Positions 9,830 through 19,060 of a DNA stretch of 64,000 nucleotides are shown one piece after another (positions within the stretch are counted from its first letter, which is position 1; every line of letters begins with the position of its first letter). The stretch spans positions 1 through 64,000 of the forward strand of contig NZ_CANLZW010000015.1 of the NCBI RefSeq assembly GCF_947495625.1. Direction: 5' to 3'. This DNA comes from an uncultured Cocleimonas sp. Lineage in GTDB: Bacteria > Pseudomonadota > Gammaproteobacteria > Thiotrichales > Thiotrichaceae. The position numbers and the translations under genes were made by a program. A model generated the notes under the pieces. That model had not been told where the DNA came from. It searched no databases and worked only from the letters and a program-made list of their open reading frames with translations.

Positions 9830-10528
9830 ATGAATATAACCAGTATTTTAATCACCATTGTCGGCATTATTTTTATAATCGCGCTGTATTTATTGAGCCG
9901 CATTTCTCAAAGTAAATTGCCGAATAAAGACGTGTCACTTTTGCCTGATATTAAAGATGACGATGGTAAGCCTTTCACTTCTATTCTTGATGATATTCCT
10001 GCAAGAGATGGAATCAAACCCACTAAGACTGCAAAAACTGAAGTGTATTACGAAAAAGTAAAGTCTGCTGCTGCAGATAAAAGTGTTTTGAAAAAGTCGG
10101 TTGATTCTAATTCAAGCACTCAAAGTATCGATATTCAGCCAATCAAACAACAGATTGTTCTGTTTATTTCTGCGCATGATGAATCTGGTTTAGACGGTAA
10201 TTTAATCGAACCCGCTTTAGCTAAACATGGCCTGCAGTTAGGTGAAAATGATATTTACCATTATTTCGATGAAGAATTAGACAGTAAAAGCCTTTTTAAA
10301 ATTGCCAATGGTGTGGATCCCTGGACATTGACCAGCCAGGATTTAAGCAATAAAAAACTCGCTGGTTTATCCGTTGTTATGCTTCCAAACACCAAAATAG
10401 ACGGAAAAATGGCCGTATCAATTCTTTTAAAGACGGTTGAAAACCTGGCTAACGATATAAATGGCGTATTAAAAAACGATCAACAACAACTACTTACGCA
10501 ACAAGATAAAGAATTTTTATTAAATTAA
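9830..10528 (+). CDS. zipA: cell division protein ZipA
   Basis: Anchors FtsZ polymers to the inner membrane at the division septum. The 232-residue protein has an N-terminal membrane helix (about residues 4-23, N-out type I topology expected), a charged and Ser-rich linker to ~105, and a C-terminal ZipA domain (~108-228) with IVLFISAHDESGLDG, an ANGVDPWTL stretch and an LTQQD end. It lies 62 bp after smc, as in many gammaproteobacteria, but ligA, often the next gene, does not follow. An AT-rich inverted repeat with a T-run just after the stop may terminate it. Confidence 0.88.
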   Translation: MNITSILITIVGIIFIIALYLLSRISQSKLPNKDVSLLPDIKDDDGKPFTSILDDIPARDGIKPTKTAKTEVYYEKVKSAAADKSVLKKSVDSNSSTQSIDIQPIKQQIVLFISAHDESGLDGNLIEPALAKHGLQLGENDIYHYFDEELDSKSLFKIANGVDPWTLTSQDLSNKKLAGLSVVMLPNTKIDGKMAVSILLKTVENLANDINGVLKNDQQQLLTQQDKEFLLN

Positions 10529-10704
10529 ATAAAATTTAATATTTTTTATTACCGCTCATCTGGCGTTAAGCTAGAGTCACTATAATGAAACCCATACACT
10601 AGTAATGTATATCAAGATAAGTTCAGCTAATTATCTTATTTTAATCAAAAATAGCTTTAAAAAAACAAATAACAATAAGACTGCTAACAGGGGAAGGTAA
10701 TAAT

Positions 10705-10908
10705 ATGAGATACAATGATCAAACGTTAAATCCGGATTTAGATGATAAAGAAGTAATTCCAAATCTGGAAGAAGTCAGTGGCGATGACAAATCAGACAAA
10801 AAAATCAAAGCACACGTTGTGCGCAGAAACATCGAAGATTATCTAGAACGTAAAGCACTAGAACGTAGTCTGAAAGAAGTTTTTGATGACGATTATTTAT
10901 TAGACTAG
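10705..10908 (+). CDS. small charged protein, PA3496-like
   Basis: 67 residues, highly charged, with a C-terminal RRNIEDYLERKALERSLKEV helix. This pattern resembles the PA3496 family of short proteins annotated as putative envelope-integrity factors. There is no signal peptide or membrane helix. A good ribosome site (GGGGAAGG) precedes the ATG. The function is not established, and the family call rests on recollection of the RR.IED..E pattern. Confidence 0.6.
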   Translation: MRYNDQTLNPDLDDKEVIPNLEEVSGDDKSDKKIKAHVVRRNIEDYLERKALERSLKEVFDDDYLLD

Positions 10909-10916
10909 TTTTACAA

Positions 10917-10957
10917 TTAAAGCATAAATTAATACGTATTAATTATGTTGCGCTTTA
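10917..10957. other. AT-rich palindrome after the PA3496-like gene
   Basis: The centre is an 18-bp perfect palindrome, AATTAATACGTATTAATT (10927-10944), flanked by AAAGC and GCTTT. It may act as a terminator or a protein site; there is no T-run immediately after it. Confidence 0.45.
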
Positions 10958-11114
10958 TATATATTGCGTTTCGTAAAATAAGAACTAAGTAAAAGTCGAA
11001 AAAAACTGATAAATACTATCGAAATTGCTTTTCGTAATTTGGGGGCATGAATATGTTTTGAAATATCCCTATTCGTTTTGTAAACAGCTAAAAATTTTAA
11101 ATCACAATAAAAGT

Positions 11115-11132
11115 TTGGATATTTATATCCAA
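11115..11132. promoter_or_regulatory. perfect inverted repeat upstream of a -10-like box
   Basis: TTGGATAT-TT-ATATCCAA (8-bp arms) ends 8 bp before TATACT (11141-11146), a plausible -10 box for the DUF599 gene. It is placed where an operator would block or recruit polymerase. No regulator is identified. Confidence 0.4.
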
Positions 11133-11184
11133 GACTTATCTATACTATCCCTATATTTTTAAGTCTATTTATTGGGGAATCTTT

Positions 11185-11871
11185 ATGCCTTCCGATATAT
11201 CCTTGTCGGATATCTTTGCAATTTTATTATTTCTATTATCCTGGTTCAGTATCAACTGGATAAGTAATCATTATAAAACCAAAGAAAAAAATACCCTTTA
11301 TAGCTTATCAAAGAGCTACCGCAATCAATGGATGCATAATTTACTCGAGAGGGAAAACCGCATATCCGATGTTGCTCTTGTTGGTCATTTGATGCGCAGC
11401 TCTTCATTCTTTGCTTCTACTAGCTTACTGGTACTTGCGAGTTTAATTGCGGTATTCGGTGTTATTGATCAAGCCATAAAAGTAGTAGACGATATTCCTT
11501 TCGCTATGCATGTTTCAGCTTCGTTCTGGAAAATAAAATTATTACTCATTACTGTTATCTTTATATTTGTGTTCTTCAAACTTGTTTGGTCAATCAGGCA
11601 ATATAACTATACTGTCATAATGATTGGAGCTGCTCCGAGTATATTTGATGAGAACCAACAAATGTTCGCTTACGCGGAAAAATTAGGCGTCGTCATTAAT
11701 CGTGCAAGTCGTCATTTTGTTGACGGAATGCGTGGTTTTGAATACGCCTTAGCCGCACTAGCCTGGTTTATACATCCCTTTGTTTTTATTGCTGCTACTT
11801 TATTAGTAACACGCGTAATATATCGACGCGAATTCTCTTCAAGAACCTTACAGGCCATGGAAGATAATTAA
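11185..11871 (+). CDS. DUF599 family inner-membrane protein
   Basis: 228 residues with about four hydrophobic segments (near 8-27, 75-97, 115-135 and 190-210). It carries the conserved DUF599 core YR..WM..L..R..RI.D and a VIMIGAAP stretch. DUF599 proteins are integral membrane proteins of unknown function. GGGGAA precedes the ATG by a normal distance. It appears to be its own unit, with a possible operator at 11115-11132, and EamA follows 63 bp downstream. Confidence 0.8.
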   Translation: MPSDISLSDIFAILLFLLSWFSINWISNHYKTKEKNTLYSLSKSYRNQWMHNLLERENRISDVALVGHLMRSSSFFASTSLLVLASLIAVFGVIDQAIKVVDDIPFAMHVSASFWKIKLLLITVIFIFVFFKLVWSIRQYNYTVIMIGAAPSIFDENQQMFAYAEKLGVVINRASRHFVDGMRGFEYALAALAWFIHPFVFIAATLLVTRVIYRREFSSRTLQAMEDN

Positions 11872-11934
11872 TTCTCAAGAAGAACAAATTAATTAATCTC
11901 TAACTTAAATTCACATCTAAAATAAGCGGTAAAA

Positions 11935-12840
11935 ATGAACAAAGATTCTGTAAATCACGGGCTGGGCGTTTACTTTATATTATTGCTACCCCCATTATTC
12001 TGGTCTGGTAATTTTGTAGTCGGAAGAGCAGTAGCGGATGCAAACGCACCTTTGGGATTATCCTTTTCACGCTGGATGCTCGCTTTTTTCCTATTACTTC
12101 CTTTTGCGATCAAACCGATCTGGCAGCAACGCCATATTATCAAGTCACATTTCTGGGGTATTACACTGCTGGCTGTTTTAGGTATCACTGGTTTTAACTC
12201 CATTGCTTATATAGCGTTGCAATACACCACGGCAACCAATGCCACCTTACTCAACTCGTTTATTCCGATCTTTATCTTTGTGATATCTGTTGTTTTCTTT
12301 AAAGAGAAAATAACCCTTAAACAAGTTCTCGGTGTTCTGGTGTCGTTGCTCGGTGTGGTCGCAATTATTACCCGTTTAGATATTGCCGTGATCCAGCATC
12401 TAACCATCAATATAGGCGATCTTTGGATGCTATTAGCGGCTCTAGTATGGGCGCTTTATTCGATACTTCTAAAATATCTAAAACCCAAAGAAATGTCTGC
12501 TATTGCATTTTTAACAACTATTATTTTTATAGGCTCTACAGTTCTGTATCCCATTACATTATGGAATCCATTTAATGAGCCCGATATTGTATGGAATGGC
12601 ACCATGATTAAAGCTGTATTTTATATAGCGGTATTTCCTTCTATTGTGGCTTATCTTGCATGGATATATGGGTTAAATATAATTGGTGCGGCAAAAGGCG
12701 GACAATTTATCCATCTGATGCCATTTTTTGGGGCTATTTTAGCCGTTGTCTTTCTTGGAGAAAAAATCCAGTTATTCCATCTAGTCGGTGGGTGTTGCAT
12801 CGCATTAGGTTTATGGCTGAGTTTATCTAAAGCTAGATAA
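11935..12840 (+). CDS. EamA-type (DMT superfamily) transporter
   Basis: 301 residues, about ten transmembrane helices arranged as two tandem EamA repeats (roughly 15-145 and 155-297). Recognisable are the PPLFWSGNFVVGRAV start and the GE(K/R)-type ends of each repeat (FFKEKITLKQVLG, FLGEKIQLFHLVGG). Family members export or import small metabolites such as amino acids and purines; the substrate cannot be predicted. It converges on rluD, with an F1 repeat in the gap. Confidence 0.88.
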   Translation: MNKDSVNHGLGVYFILLLPPLFWSGNFVVGRAVADANAPLGLSFSRWMLAFFLLLPFAIKPIWQQRHIIKSHFWGITLLAVLGITGFNSIAYIALQYTTATNATLLNSFIPIFIFVISVVFFKEKITLKQVLGVLVSLLGVVAIITRLDIAVIQHLTINIGDLWMLLAALVWALYSILLKYLKPKEMSAIAFLTTIIFIGSTVLYPITLWNPFNEPDIVWNGTMIKAVFYIAVFPSIVAYLAWIYGLNIIGAAKGGQFIHLMPFFGAILAVVFLGEKIQLFHLVGGCCIALGLWLSLSKAR

Positions 12841-12850
12841 ATAAATATAA

Positions 12851-12878
12851 GTCACCCCCCTACTTTTAGGCGGTTTTT
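12851..12878 (+). repeat. F1 C-rich dispersed repeat, copy 4
   Basis: GTCACCCCCCTACTTTTAGG followed by CGG and five T; close to the consensus. It sits between the convergent ends of the EamA gene and rluD. Confidence 0.95.
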
Positions 12879-12904
12879 CTATAAGTATTAATCTGTGTTT
12901 AAAT

Positions 12905-13978
12905 TTAATCAGATTTTACAATCTGTAAGCGGTCCACCAAATATTGCATATCTTTTGGCATATCCACTTGCCATGACATTTCTTCTTGGGTGTGTGGATG
13001 CATGATTGTTAGACGCGTTGCATGTAATGCCTGACGATTCATTTTTTGTAATAGTTCGCGTAACTCTTCATCAATATTCGCTGGTACGCGTGATCGCCCA
13101 CCATAAACTCTATCACCCAATATAGGCATATGCTTCCACGCCAGATGCACTCGTATTTGATGAGTTCGACCTGTTTCTAGATTTACTCGAAGCAAGGTGT
13201 GATGGAATAGCTTTTGCTCTACGCGATAATGCGTAATTGCTGTTTTGCCGCCACCGTTCGTCAACACTGTCATCTTTTTTCTATCTTGTGGATGACGACC
13301 TATATTGGCTTCGATGGTATCGCCAGCAATCACTTCTTTGCAAACTAGTGCTAAATATTCTCTTTTAACTTCACGTTCCTGGAGTTGATTAACTAGTGCA
13401 GTATGCGTTTCTAAGGTTTTTGCCACCATCATCAAACCCGTGGTGTCTTTATCTAAACGATGCACGATACCTGCTCTTGGTAAATTCTCTTGTGCTGAAT
13501 TATGTGCAAGCAGTCCATTAACCAGTGTGCCACTCTGGTTACCTGCTCCTGGATGCACTACTAAACCAGCAGGCTTATTAATAACTAATAAATGGTCATC
13601 TTCATAAACTATGTCTAGTTTAATTGCTTCTGGTAAATCATACGTTTGTTGCTGCAATACCGGTGTTACAATGACTTCTTCGCCACCCACGACTTTATCT
13701 CTGACATTACCCGCTTTGTTATTAATCCGAATATCGCCAGATTTAATCCATTTCTGTAATTGGCTACGAGAAAATTGTGGGCAGAGTTCAGCAACTACGC
13801 GATCTAGTCTTTCGCCTAGATATTCTTCTGGAATAGAAAAACATATCTGATCATTTGTGTTCGTACTCATTTCTGGCTGTGTTTCATTATCATTGTCATT
13901 CTCGTTATGATTATTTTGACTATTTTTTTCATTATTACTCATATTCACTGTTATTTTTGACCGCTTCTCTGCAAACAA
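12905..13978 (-). CDS. rluD: 23S rRNA pseudouridine synthase RluD
   Basis: Isomerises uridines of helix 69 of 23S rRNA (1911/1915/1917 in E. coli), needed for ribosome assembly. An Asn-rich disordered N-tail (to ~45) precedes an S4 RNA-binding domain (~52-105: LGERLDRVVAELCPQFSRSQ) and the RluA-type catalytic domain with HRLDKDTTG (173-181, catalytic D176), INKPAGLVVHPG and TGRTHQIRVH. Later in-frame ATGs at residues 13 and 37 are possible true starts, since the tail is not conserved. It is divergent from bamD, as in other gammaproteobacteria. Confidence 0.93.
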   Translation of the reverse strand: MFAEKRSKITVNMSNNEKNSQNNHNENDNDNETQPEMSTNTNDQICFSIPEEYLGERLDRVVAELCPQFSRSQLQKWIKSGDIRINNKAGNVRDKVVGGEEVIVTPVLQQQTYDLPEAIKLDIVYEDDHLLVINKPAGLVVHPGAGNQSGTLVNGLLAHNSAQENLPRAGIVHRLDKDTTGLMMVAKTLETHTALVNQLQEREVKREYLALVCKEVIAGDTIEANIGRHPQDRKKMTVLTNGGGKTAITHYRVEQKLFHHTLLRVNLETGRTHQIRVHLAWKHMPILGDRVYGGRSRVPANIDEELRELLQKMNRQALHATRLTIMHPHTQEEMSWQVDMPKDMQYLVDRLQIVKSD

Positions 13979-14104
13979 CTTCCAATTATAAGGTAATATT
14001 TATTCATAATGTTGTAATACTGTTCTAATAATTAAACTGCTGTATAATTAAGCAGATAAAAGAAGTGAAAAATAAAACAAGTACATAATAACCAAGGGCC
14101 TTTC

Positions 14105-14911
14105 ATGAACACACTTAAACCTTCTATTAATCACAACAATTCTAATTCCATTTGGATAATTGCAGTGATGATATTTCTTTCGGTAATGCTTAGCTCATGC
14201 TCACAAAAGAAGAAAAATATATCAGCAGAAGATTCAAAAGCTACAGCTCAGCAATTATTTAAAGACGCCAGAATTTCGATGGACTCCAAGAACTACGAAG
14301 AAGCGATTAAAAAATATGAAGCTTTGGAAGCGAAATACCCACTAGGTCGTTATGCACAACAGGCTTTATTAGAACAAGCTTATGCTTACTACAAATATGA
14401 TGAGCCAGACACTGCTTTAGACACAATCGATCGTTATATGCGTGTTTATCCAAGAAGCCCACGCATGGATTACGCTTTGTATTTGAGAGGTCTGGTTAAT
14501 TATAGTCGTGGTGGAAGCATTATCGATAAAGTATTCCCACGTAATTTCTCTGATCTAGATGGTGTTCGCCAAAAAGAAGCGTTTCAGGATTTCTCAACGC
14601 TAATCACTAGACACCCAAAAAGCCCTTATGCCGTTGATGCTAGAAAACGCATGCATTATTTAAAAAACACACTGGGTGAATCAGAAGTAAATATCGCTAA
14701 ATATTATATGAAACGCGGCGCTTACCTCGCAGCTTTTAATCGTGCAGATTATACAATCAAGCATCATCAGGGTACGCCTGCTGTAATTGAAGCACTTCAG
14801 ATCAAAGTCTGCGCATCAAGAAAACTGGGTAAAACAGGTTTAGCTGATGACACTATGAGAATTATCAAATTAAACTTTCCGACAAAAACCAAATTTTCTT
14901 GCTTACAATAG
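14105..14911 (+). CDS. bamD: outer-membrane assembly lipoprotein BamD
   Basis: An essential lipoprotein of the BAM complex that inserts beta-barrel proteins into the outer membrane. Of its 268 residues, the N-terminal helix (~16-30) ends in lipobox LSSC (Cys 32 modified). It is followed by tetratricopeptide-like repeats: AQQLFKDARISMDSKNYEEAIKKYE, YPLGRYAQQALLEQAYAYYK and YPRSPRMDYALYLRGL. The N-terminus is somewhat long before the hydrophobic stretch. It is divergent from rluD, and a terminator follows. Confidence 0.93.
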   Translation: MNTLKPSINHNNSNSIWIIAVMIFLSVMLSSCSQKKKNISAEDSKATAQQLFKDARISMDSKNYEEAIKKYEALEAKYPLGRYAQQALLEQAYAYYKYDEPDTALDTIDRYMRVYPRSPRMDYALYLRGLVNYSRGGSIIDKVFPRNFSDLDGVRQKEAFQDFSTLITRHPKSPYAVDARKRMHYLKNTLGESEVNIAKYYMKRGAYLAAFNRADYTIKHHQGTPAVIEALQIKVCASRKLGKTGLADDTMRIIKLNFPTKTKFSCLQ

Positions 14912-14936
14912 ATGACTAACCTCTAATTAAAGAATT

Positions 14937-14965
14937 AAGAGCTTCCGATATGGAAGCTCTTTTTG
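14937..14965 (+). terminator. intrinsic terminator after bamD
   Basis: AGAGCTTCC-GATAT-GGAAGCTCT followed by TTTTT, 26 bp past the bamD stop. Confidence 0.9.
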
Positions 14966-15098
14966 TATATATCGTAGTGACAACCGCTAAGAATTTACTA
15001 ATAAAGAAACTTACTTATCTTATATTCAGCTAATAGGTATTATCTTTATTTAAAAACTGTATACTTGCGCCCAAAATCATCAAGCCAAGTAATTTCAC

Positions 15099-16661
15099 AT
15101 GTTTAGCATAATTTCACACCGTCCAGAAAGTATTAAAAACGACCTACTTTCGGGGCTTACTGTTGCACTCGCCTTAGTTCCAGAAGCAGTAGCTTTCGCC
15201 ATCCTTGCACATTTACATCCTCTAACCGGTTTATATGCCGCTTTTACTGTAGGTTTAATAGCCGCCATTGTTGGTGGTCGACCTGGAATGATTTCTGGTG
15301 CCACAGGAGCAATAGCCGTAGTAGTCGGCACGCTGGTACTACAGCATGGCCAAGAATACCTATTTGCCGCCGTTATGATGATGGGTTTAATCCAAATCAT
15401 TTTCGGCATTTTGAAAATGGGTAAATTTATTCGACTGGTTCCTCACCCTGTTTTCTTAGGCTTTGTAAATGGTCTGGCATTGGTGATTTTAATCGCCCAG
15501 TTTGAGCACTTTAAAGTTCCAGGGCCTAACGATACTCACGAATGGATTACTGGTTCAGCACTTTATATTATGATTATCTTAATAGTGCTTACTATGGCAA
15601 TTATTCAGTTACTCCCTCGCTTTACCAAAGCAGTACCTTCAACACTTGCTGCGATTATCGTTGGTACATTGCTCGTTATTGGTCTTAACCTTGATACGCG
15701 CACTGTAGCTGATATGGCTTCTATCAAAGGTGTTTTCCCTCCATTCCATTTGCCAGAAGTTGATCTATCCTGGGAAGCATTCAAAATCGTTTTCCCTTAT
15801 GCAATTGTGATGGCGCTTGTTGGCTTAATCGAAAGTTTATTAACGCTAAATCTTGTAGATGAATTAACAGAAACCACTGGTCATCCTAATCGCGAATGTA
15901 TCGGTCAAGGTGTTGCCAACACAGTAACAGGCATGTTCAGCGGTATGGGTGGTTGTGCAATGGTTGGTCAGAGTATTATCAATATCAAGTCAGGCGGTAG
16001 AAGTCGCCTTTCAGGTATTTCAGCTTCGATATTTTTACTCATCTTTATTCTCTACGCCTCATCGCTGATTGAAGTGATTCCAATTGCAGTGCTAGTAGGC
16101 GTTATGTTCATGGTAGTTATCGGAACATTCGAATGGGGTAGCTTGCGTTTGCTGGGCAAAATTCCAATTACCGACTGGTTGATTATCGTAGCTGTAACTG
16201 CAATCACTGTTATCTCAGATAACCTGGCTCTTGCGGTAATCATTGGTGTCATTCTTTCTGCCCTGGTTTTTGCCTGGGAACACGCGAAACACATTGATGC
16301 AGAAGTACGAATAGACCGCATGGGCAACAAAGTCTATGAGATTACCGGGCCGTTGTTTTTTGCCTCTATCAGTAACTTCCAGGAAATATTTACACCTAGA
16401 GAAGATACCGATGATGTGGTGGTTGATTTCAAAAATTCACGTATTGCTGATCATTCAGCTATAGAAGCGATCGATAAACTGGCGGACCGCTATGATCGTG
16501 CCGGTAAACGACTCCATATAAAACACCTGAGCAAAGAATGTCGAGTGTTATTGAAAAAGGCTGGACCTTTGGTAGAAGTAAATGTTGTTGAAGATCCTGA
16601 TTATCATGTTGCCGCAGACAATGTTGCCGATAAGGTAAACTCTGGTTTAAATCTGAAGTAA
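15099..16661 (+). CDS. SulP family anion transporter with STAS domain
   Basis: 520 residues. The membrane part (~1-400, 10-14 helices) contains the SulP signatures LVPEAVAFAILA, GLYAAF and MISGATGAIAVVVG. A cytoplasmic STAS domain (~430-515) contains VDFKNSRIADHSAIEAIDKL. SulP proteins move sulfate, bicarbonate or other anions with Na+ or H+. The short STAS with the DHS motif resembles the BicA/SulP bicarbonate-type branch, but the substrate cannot be fixed from sequence. It stands alone, and an F1 repeat follows the stop. Confidence 0.9.
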   Translation: MFSIISHRPESIKNDLLSGLTVALALVPEAVAFAILAHLHPLTGLYAAFTVGLIAAIVGGRPGMISGATGAIAVVVGTLVLQHGQEYLFAAVMMMGLIQIIFGILKMGKFIRLVPHPVFLGFVNGLALVILIAQFEHFKVPGPNDTHEWITGSALYIMIILIVLTMAIIQLLPRFTKAVPSTLAAIIVGTLLVIGLNLDTRTVADMASIKGVFPPFHLPEVDLSWEAFKIVFPYAIVMALVGLIESLLTLNLVDELTETTGHPNRECIGQGVANTVTGMFSGMGGCAMVGQSIINIKSGGRSRLSGISASIFLLIFILYASSLIEVIPIAVLVGVMFMVVIGTFEWGSLRLLGKIPITDWLIIVAVTAITVISDNLALAVIIGVILSALVFAWEHAKHIDAEVRIDRMGNKVYEITGPLFFASISNFQEIFTPREDTDDVVVDFKNSRIADHSAIEAIDKLADRYDRAGKRLHIKHLSKECRVLLKKAGPLVEVNVVEDPDYHVAADNVADKVNSGLNLK

Positions 16662-16674
16662 CCACATCTAAAAA

Positions 16675-16703
16675 GACACCCCCGTACTTATAGGCACTTT
16701 TTT
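16675..16703 (+). repeat. F1 C-rich dispersed repeat, copy 5
   Basis: GACACCCCCGTACTTATAGG followed by CAC and a T-run. It shares the CCCCCG variant with copy 19. It lies between the convergent SulP and HAD genes. Confidence 0.9.
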
Positions 16704-16722
16704 CTTTGTGTTAAAAGTGTCT

Positions 16723-17379
16723 TTAAGCGTGATCGCTTAACCATTTCGGCAGTTGGTTGATATCATCAATAAACCCTACGGGCCCCTGTTTAAGCAATCT
16801 CAACAAATCATGCACGCCGTAACTCACCGCAAACCCATCAACCTTGGCATTATTTGCTAACTGCAAATCATATTCGCTGTCACCAATCATCAGTGCTTGT
16901 TTAGCATTGGTATTGTAATCGACCAGAATTTCTTCAAGCATCTGTGGATGTGGTTTAGAACGCGTTTCATCAGCACAACGCGTAATCGGGAAATACTGAT
17001 GTAAACCCGTCTCGGATAATCCTTTATCTAAACCACGTCGTGATTTACCTGTGGCTACGGCTAATTCATAGCCTTTTTCTTTTAGCCCTACTAAAACGTC
17101 TTCCACTCCAGAAAATAACGGACTAGGTGTCTTATCTTTGAATAAATAGTGCTCTCGGTATGTCTGAGCGGCATGCTGCACTTCTTTAGGTTTTAGAATT
17201 GGGTAGAGGGCGATAATCGCTTCTTCAAGACCCAAACCTATGATATTGCTAATCTGCTCATTGCTTCGTGCTTCCAGACTTAATTCTGTAATCGCTGATT
17301 GCATGCAGTTAACGATTTGTACTTTGGAATCCATTAAGGTTCCATCCCAATCAAACACCAGTAGTGAGTATTTATCCAT
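16723..17379 (-). CDS. HAD-IA hydrolase, phosphoglycolate-phosphatase-like
   Basis: 218 residues with all HAD motifs: DWDGTLMDS (nucleophile D10, acid D12), VATGKSRRGL (motif II Thr), K118-region SKPHPQML (motif III Lys) and MIGDSEYDLQLA (motif IV). An alpha-helical cap (~20-85) marks subfamily IA. Such proteins dephosphorylate small phosphoesters such as phosphoglycolate; the true substrate is unknown. It lies 47 bp downstream of rluC on the same strand, an arrangement shared with pseudomonads, so cotranscription is likely. Confidence 0.88.
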   Translation of the reverse strand: MDKYSLLVFDWDGTLMDSKVQIVNCMQSAITELSLEARSNEQISNIIGLGLEEAIIALYPILKPKEVQHAAQTYREHYLFKDKTPSPLFSGVEDVLVGLKEKGYELAVATGKSRRGLDKGLSETGLHQYFPITRCADETRSKPHPQMLEEILVDYNTNAKQALMIGDSEYDLQLANNAKVDGFAVSYGVHDLLRLLKQGPVGFIDDINQLPKWLSDHA

Positions 17380-17426
17380 ATTTTTCAGTTATTTATAAAG
17401 TAATTTAAAAAAGTAATCTAAAGAAA

Positions 17427-18521
17427 TTATCTAAGTTGCTCTATTACAGCAGTCAGTTCCTTTGGTAAGTCTATTTTATAATCATAAACCTTACCGCTAC
17501 TATTCAGCTTAAAATTCAAATGATAAGCATGCAAGAAAAGACGTTTCAATCCGATATCTTTTTTCGCCGCACGATTTGCCGCAAAATCACCGTATTGTGA
17601 ATCGCCCATGACTGGGTTACCTAAATCTGCAAGCTGTGTTCTGATTTGATGCATTCGCCCCGTGAGGAGCTCTACTTCCATCAAACTATATTGTTGATAG
17701 AGCTTTATTGGCCTGAAGATACTTTCAGATTCTTTGGCTTTATCTGAATTTTTATCTTTGACGACTCTTACTTTTTGCTTACTGCCACGGTTTCGCTGTA
17801 AATGATTCTTAATATGCTGCTTGCCGCCCTGCCATTTACCCAATATTAACGTCTGGTAGAACTTATTGATTTGTTTCTGCTTAAGCATTTCATGTAATTC
17901 TAAGAGCACCCCCCTACTTTTAGCCAACATTACTATGCCACTGGTTTCTTTATCAAGTCGGTGCACCAGTTCTACAAAGGGTAATTCAGGGCGTAATTGC
18001 CTAAAACTTTCTATAAGACCAAAACGCACACCAGATCCACCGTGAACAGCTAATCCTGAAGATTTATTGATCAATATAATATCGTCATCTTCATGGATTA
18101 TTGACTCTGATAAAGTGTCTAGAAACGATTTAGGGACAGTTTCCTGTTTTTCTTTAACCGGTAAATACACCGGTGGAATTCGAACGATATCCTGATCTTG
18201 TAATTTTAAGGTAGGTTTAGCGCGTTTTTTATTAACCCTGACCTCACCTTTACGCAAAATACGGTAAACGTAAGACCGAGGCGTATCTTTTAATTCTCTT
18301 AATAAGAAATTATCGATACGTTGACCGGCATGAGAAGCATCAATGGTTACAAATCTTACTTTATGCACTAATACGTTTTCAGGCATGGATTTTTTATTAT
18401 CTTGATCAGAAACACGTTTTTTATCGGTCTCTTGTACTTTTTTAGTATTTGCTTCTGATGCTTTTTTCATGGGAGTGAGTTTACACAAGTGATATTTTAA
18501 TTGTTGTGGAAAAACCTCCAT
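17427..18521 (-). CDS. rluC: 23S rRNA pseudouridine synthase RluC
   Basis: Makes pseudouridines 955, 2504 and 2580 (E. coli numbering) in 23S rRNA. A lysine-rich N-tail (~1-50) precedes the S4 domain (~60-115: GQRIDNFLLRELKDTPRSYVYR) and the catalytic domain with HRLDKETSG and TGRMHQIRTQ. Of several in-frame starts, the ATG at residue 18 or 46 could be real. An F1 repeat is read antisense in frame as AKSRGVLL right after the catalytic motif, a place where E. coli RluC reads AKKRSALR, so nothing appears to be inserted. It is divergent from rne, as in enterobacteria. Confidence 0.93.
   Translation of the reverse strand: MEVFPQQLKYHLCKLTPMKKASEANTKKVQETDKKRVSDQDNKKSMPENVLVHKVRFVTIDASHAGQRIDNFLLRELKDTPRSYVYRILRKGEVRVNKKRAKPTLKLQDQDIVRIPPVYLPVKEKQETVPKSFLDTLSESIIHEDDDIILINKSSGLAVHGGSGVRFGLIESFRQLRPELPFVELVHRLDKETSGIVMLAKSRGVLLELHEMLKQKQINKFYQTLILGKWQGGKQHIKNHLQRNRGSKQKVRVVKDKNSDKAKESESIFRPIKLYQQYSLMEVELLTGRMHQIRTQLADLGNPVMGDSQYGDFAANRAAKKDIGLKRLFLHAYHLNFKLNSSGKVYDYKIDLPKELTAVIEQLR
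17906..17925 (+). repeat. F1 repeat core inside rluC (copy 6)
   Basis: GCACCCCCCTACTTTTAGCC matches the F1 core at nearly all positions but lacks the T-tail. It is coding (antisense) in rluC. Confidence 0.85.
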
Positions 18522-19060
18522 ATTGATATAATTAATAACTGATTTTAATGTATTTTTTGAAATCTAAAGATTTACTTAATCAAGATCAGATATATCTTAT
18601 ATCAACTTGATTTAAACGACAGCGTTTATCTGGTCGAAATGACAAACAGATAAATAATTAAAGGACGCAGCTCCTTGCCAATTAGAACAATTTTGAAGCT
18701 AATAACATAAAATTATCTTCAAAGCTTACACATCATTATTTAAAAATTTGTAATTATTTTGTAGAGACATTTGTAGTCATTTTGTAGTTATAACAATAAC
18801 CTGAAAACAGGATTGGGCTAAAAACCAAACAGGGATTCTCAAGAAATTAGTTCTAAAGCTATAAGATAAAATAGCTTATTTAATATTAGTGTGTATTTTA
18901 AAATACATTTTTAAGCACCTTAATTGGCGTCTTATAGTGGTTTTTTGTGTAGATAGAAATCGTTAGTACCGTTTTTTGAACGTTAACAGACCTATCCTGA
19001 CTGGCAATACGTGAGCTGTAGCATCGGTTAATTCCGATACAAAACAGGAAACGTACACCC
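18522..19060 (+). promoter_or_regulatory. long rne leader / divergent rluC-rne region
   Basis: 539 bp without a gene. In E. coli, rne has a long structured 5' UTR through which RNase E limits its own synthesis; a similar leader is likely here. Visible hairpins: TTTATCTG/CAGATAAA (18625-18654), AAGGA/TCCTT (18661-18676) and ATCGG/CCGAT (19023-19038), the last just before the CAGGAA ribosome site. Three TTTGTAG motifs lie near 18757-18788. The function is inferred from E. coli. Confidence 0.6.

Noticed and set aside
15095-15409. 104-residue frame opposite the SulP start
   Set aside because: Antisense to conserved transmembrane sequence; no supporting start.
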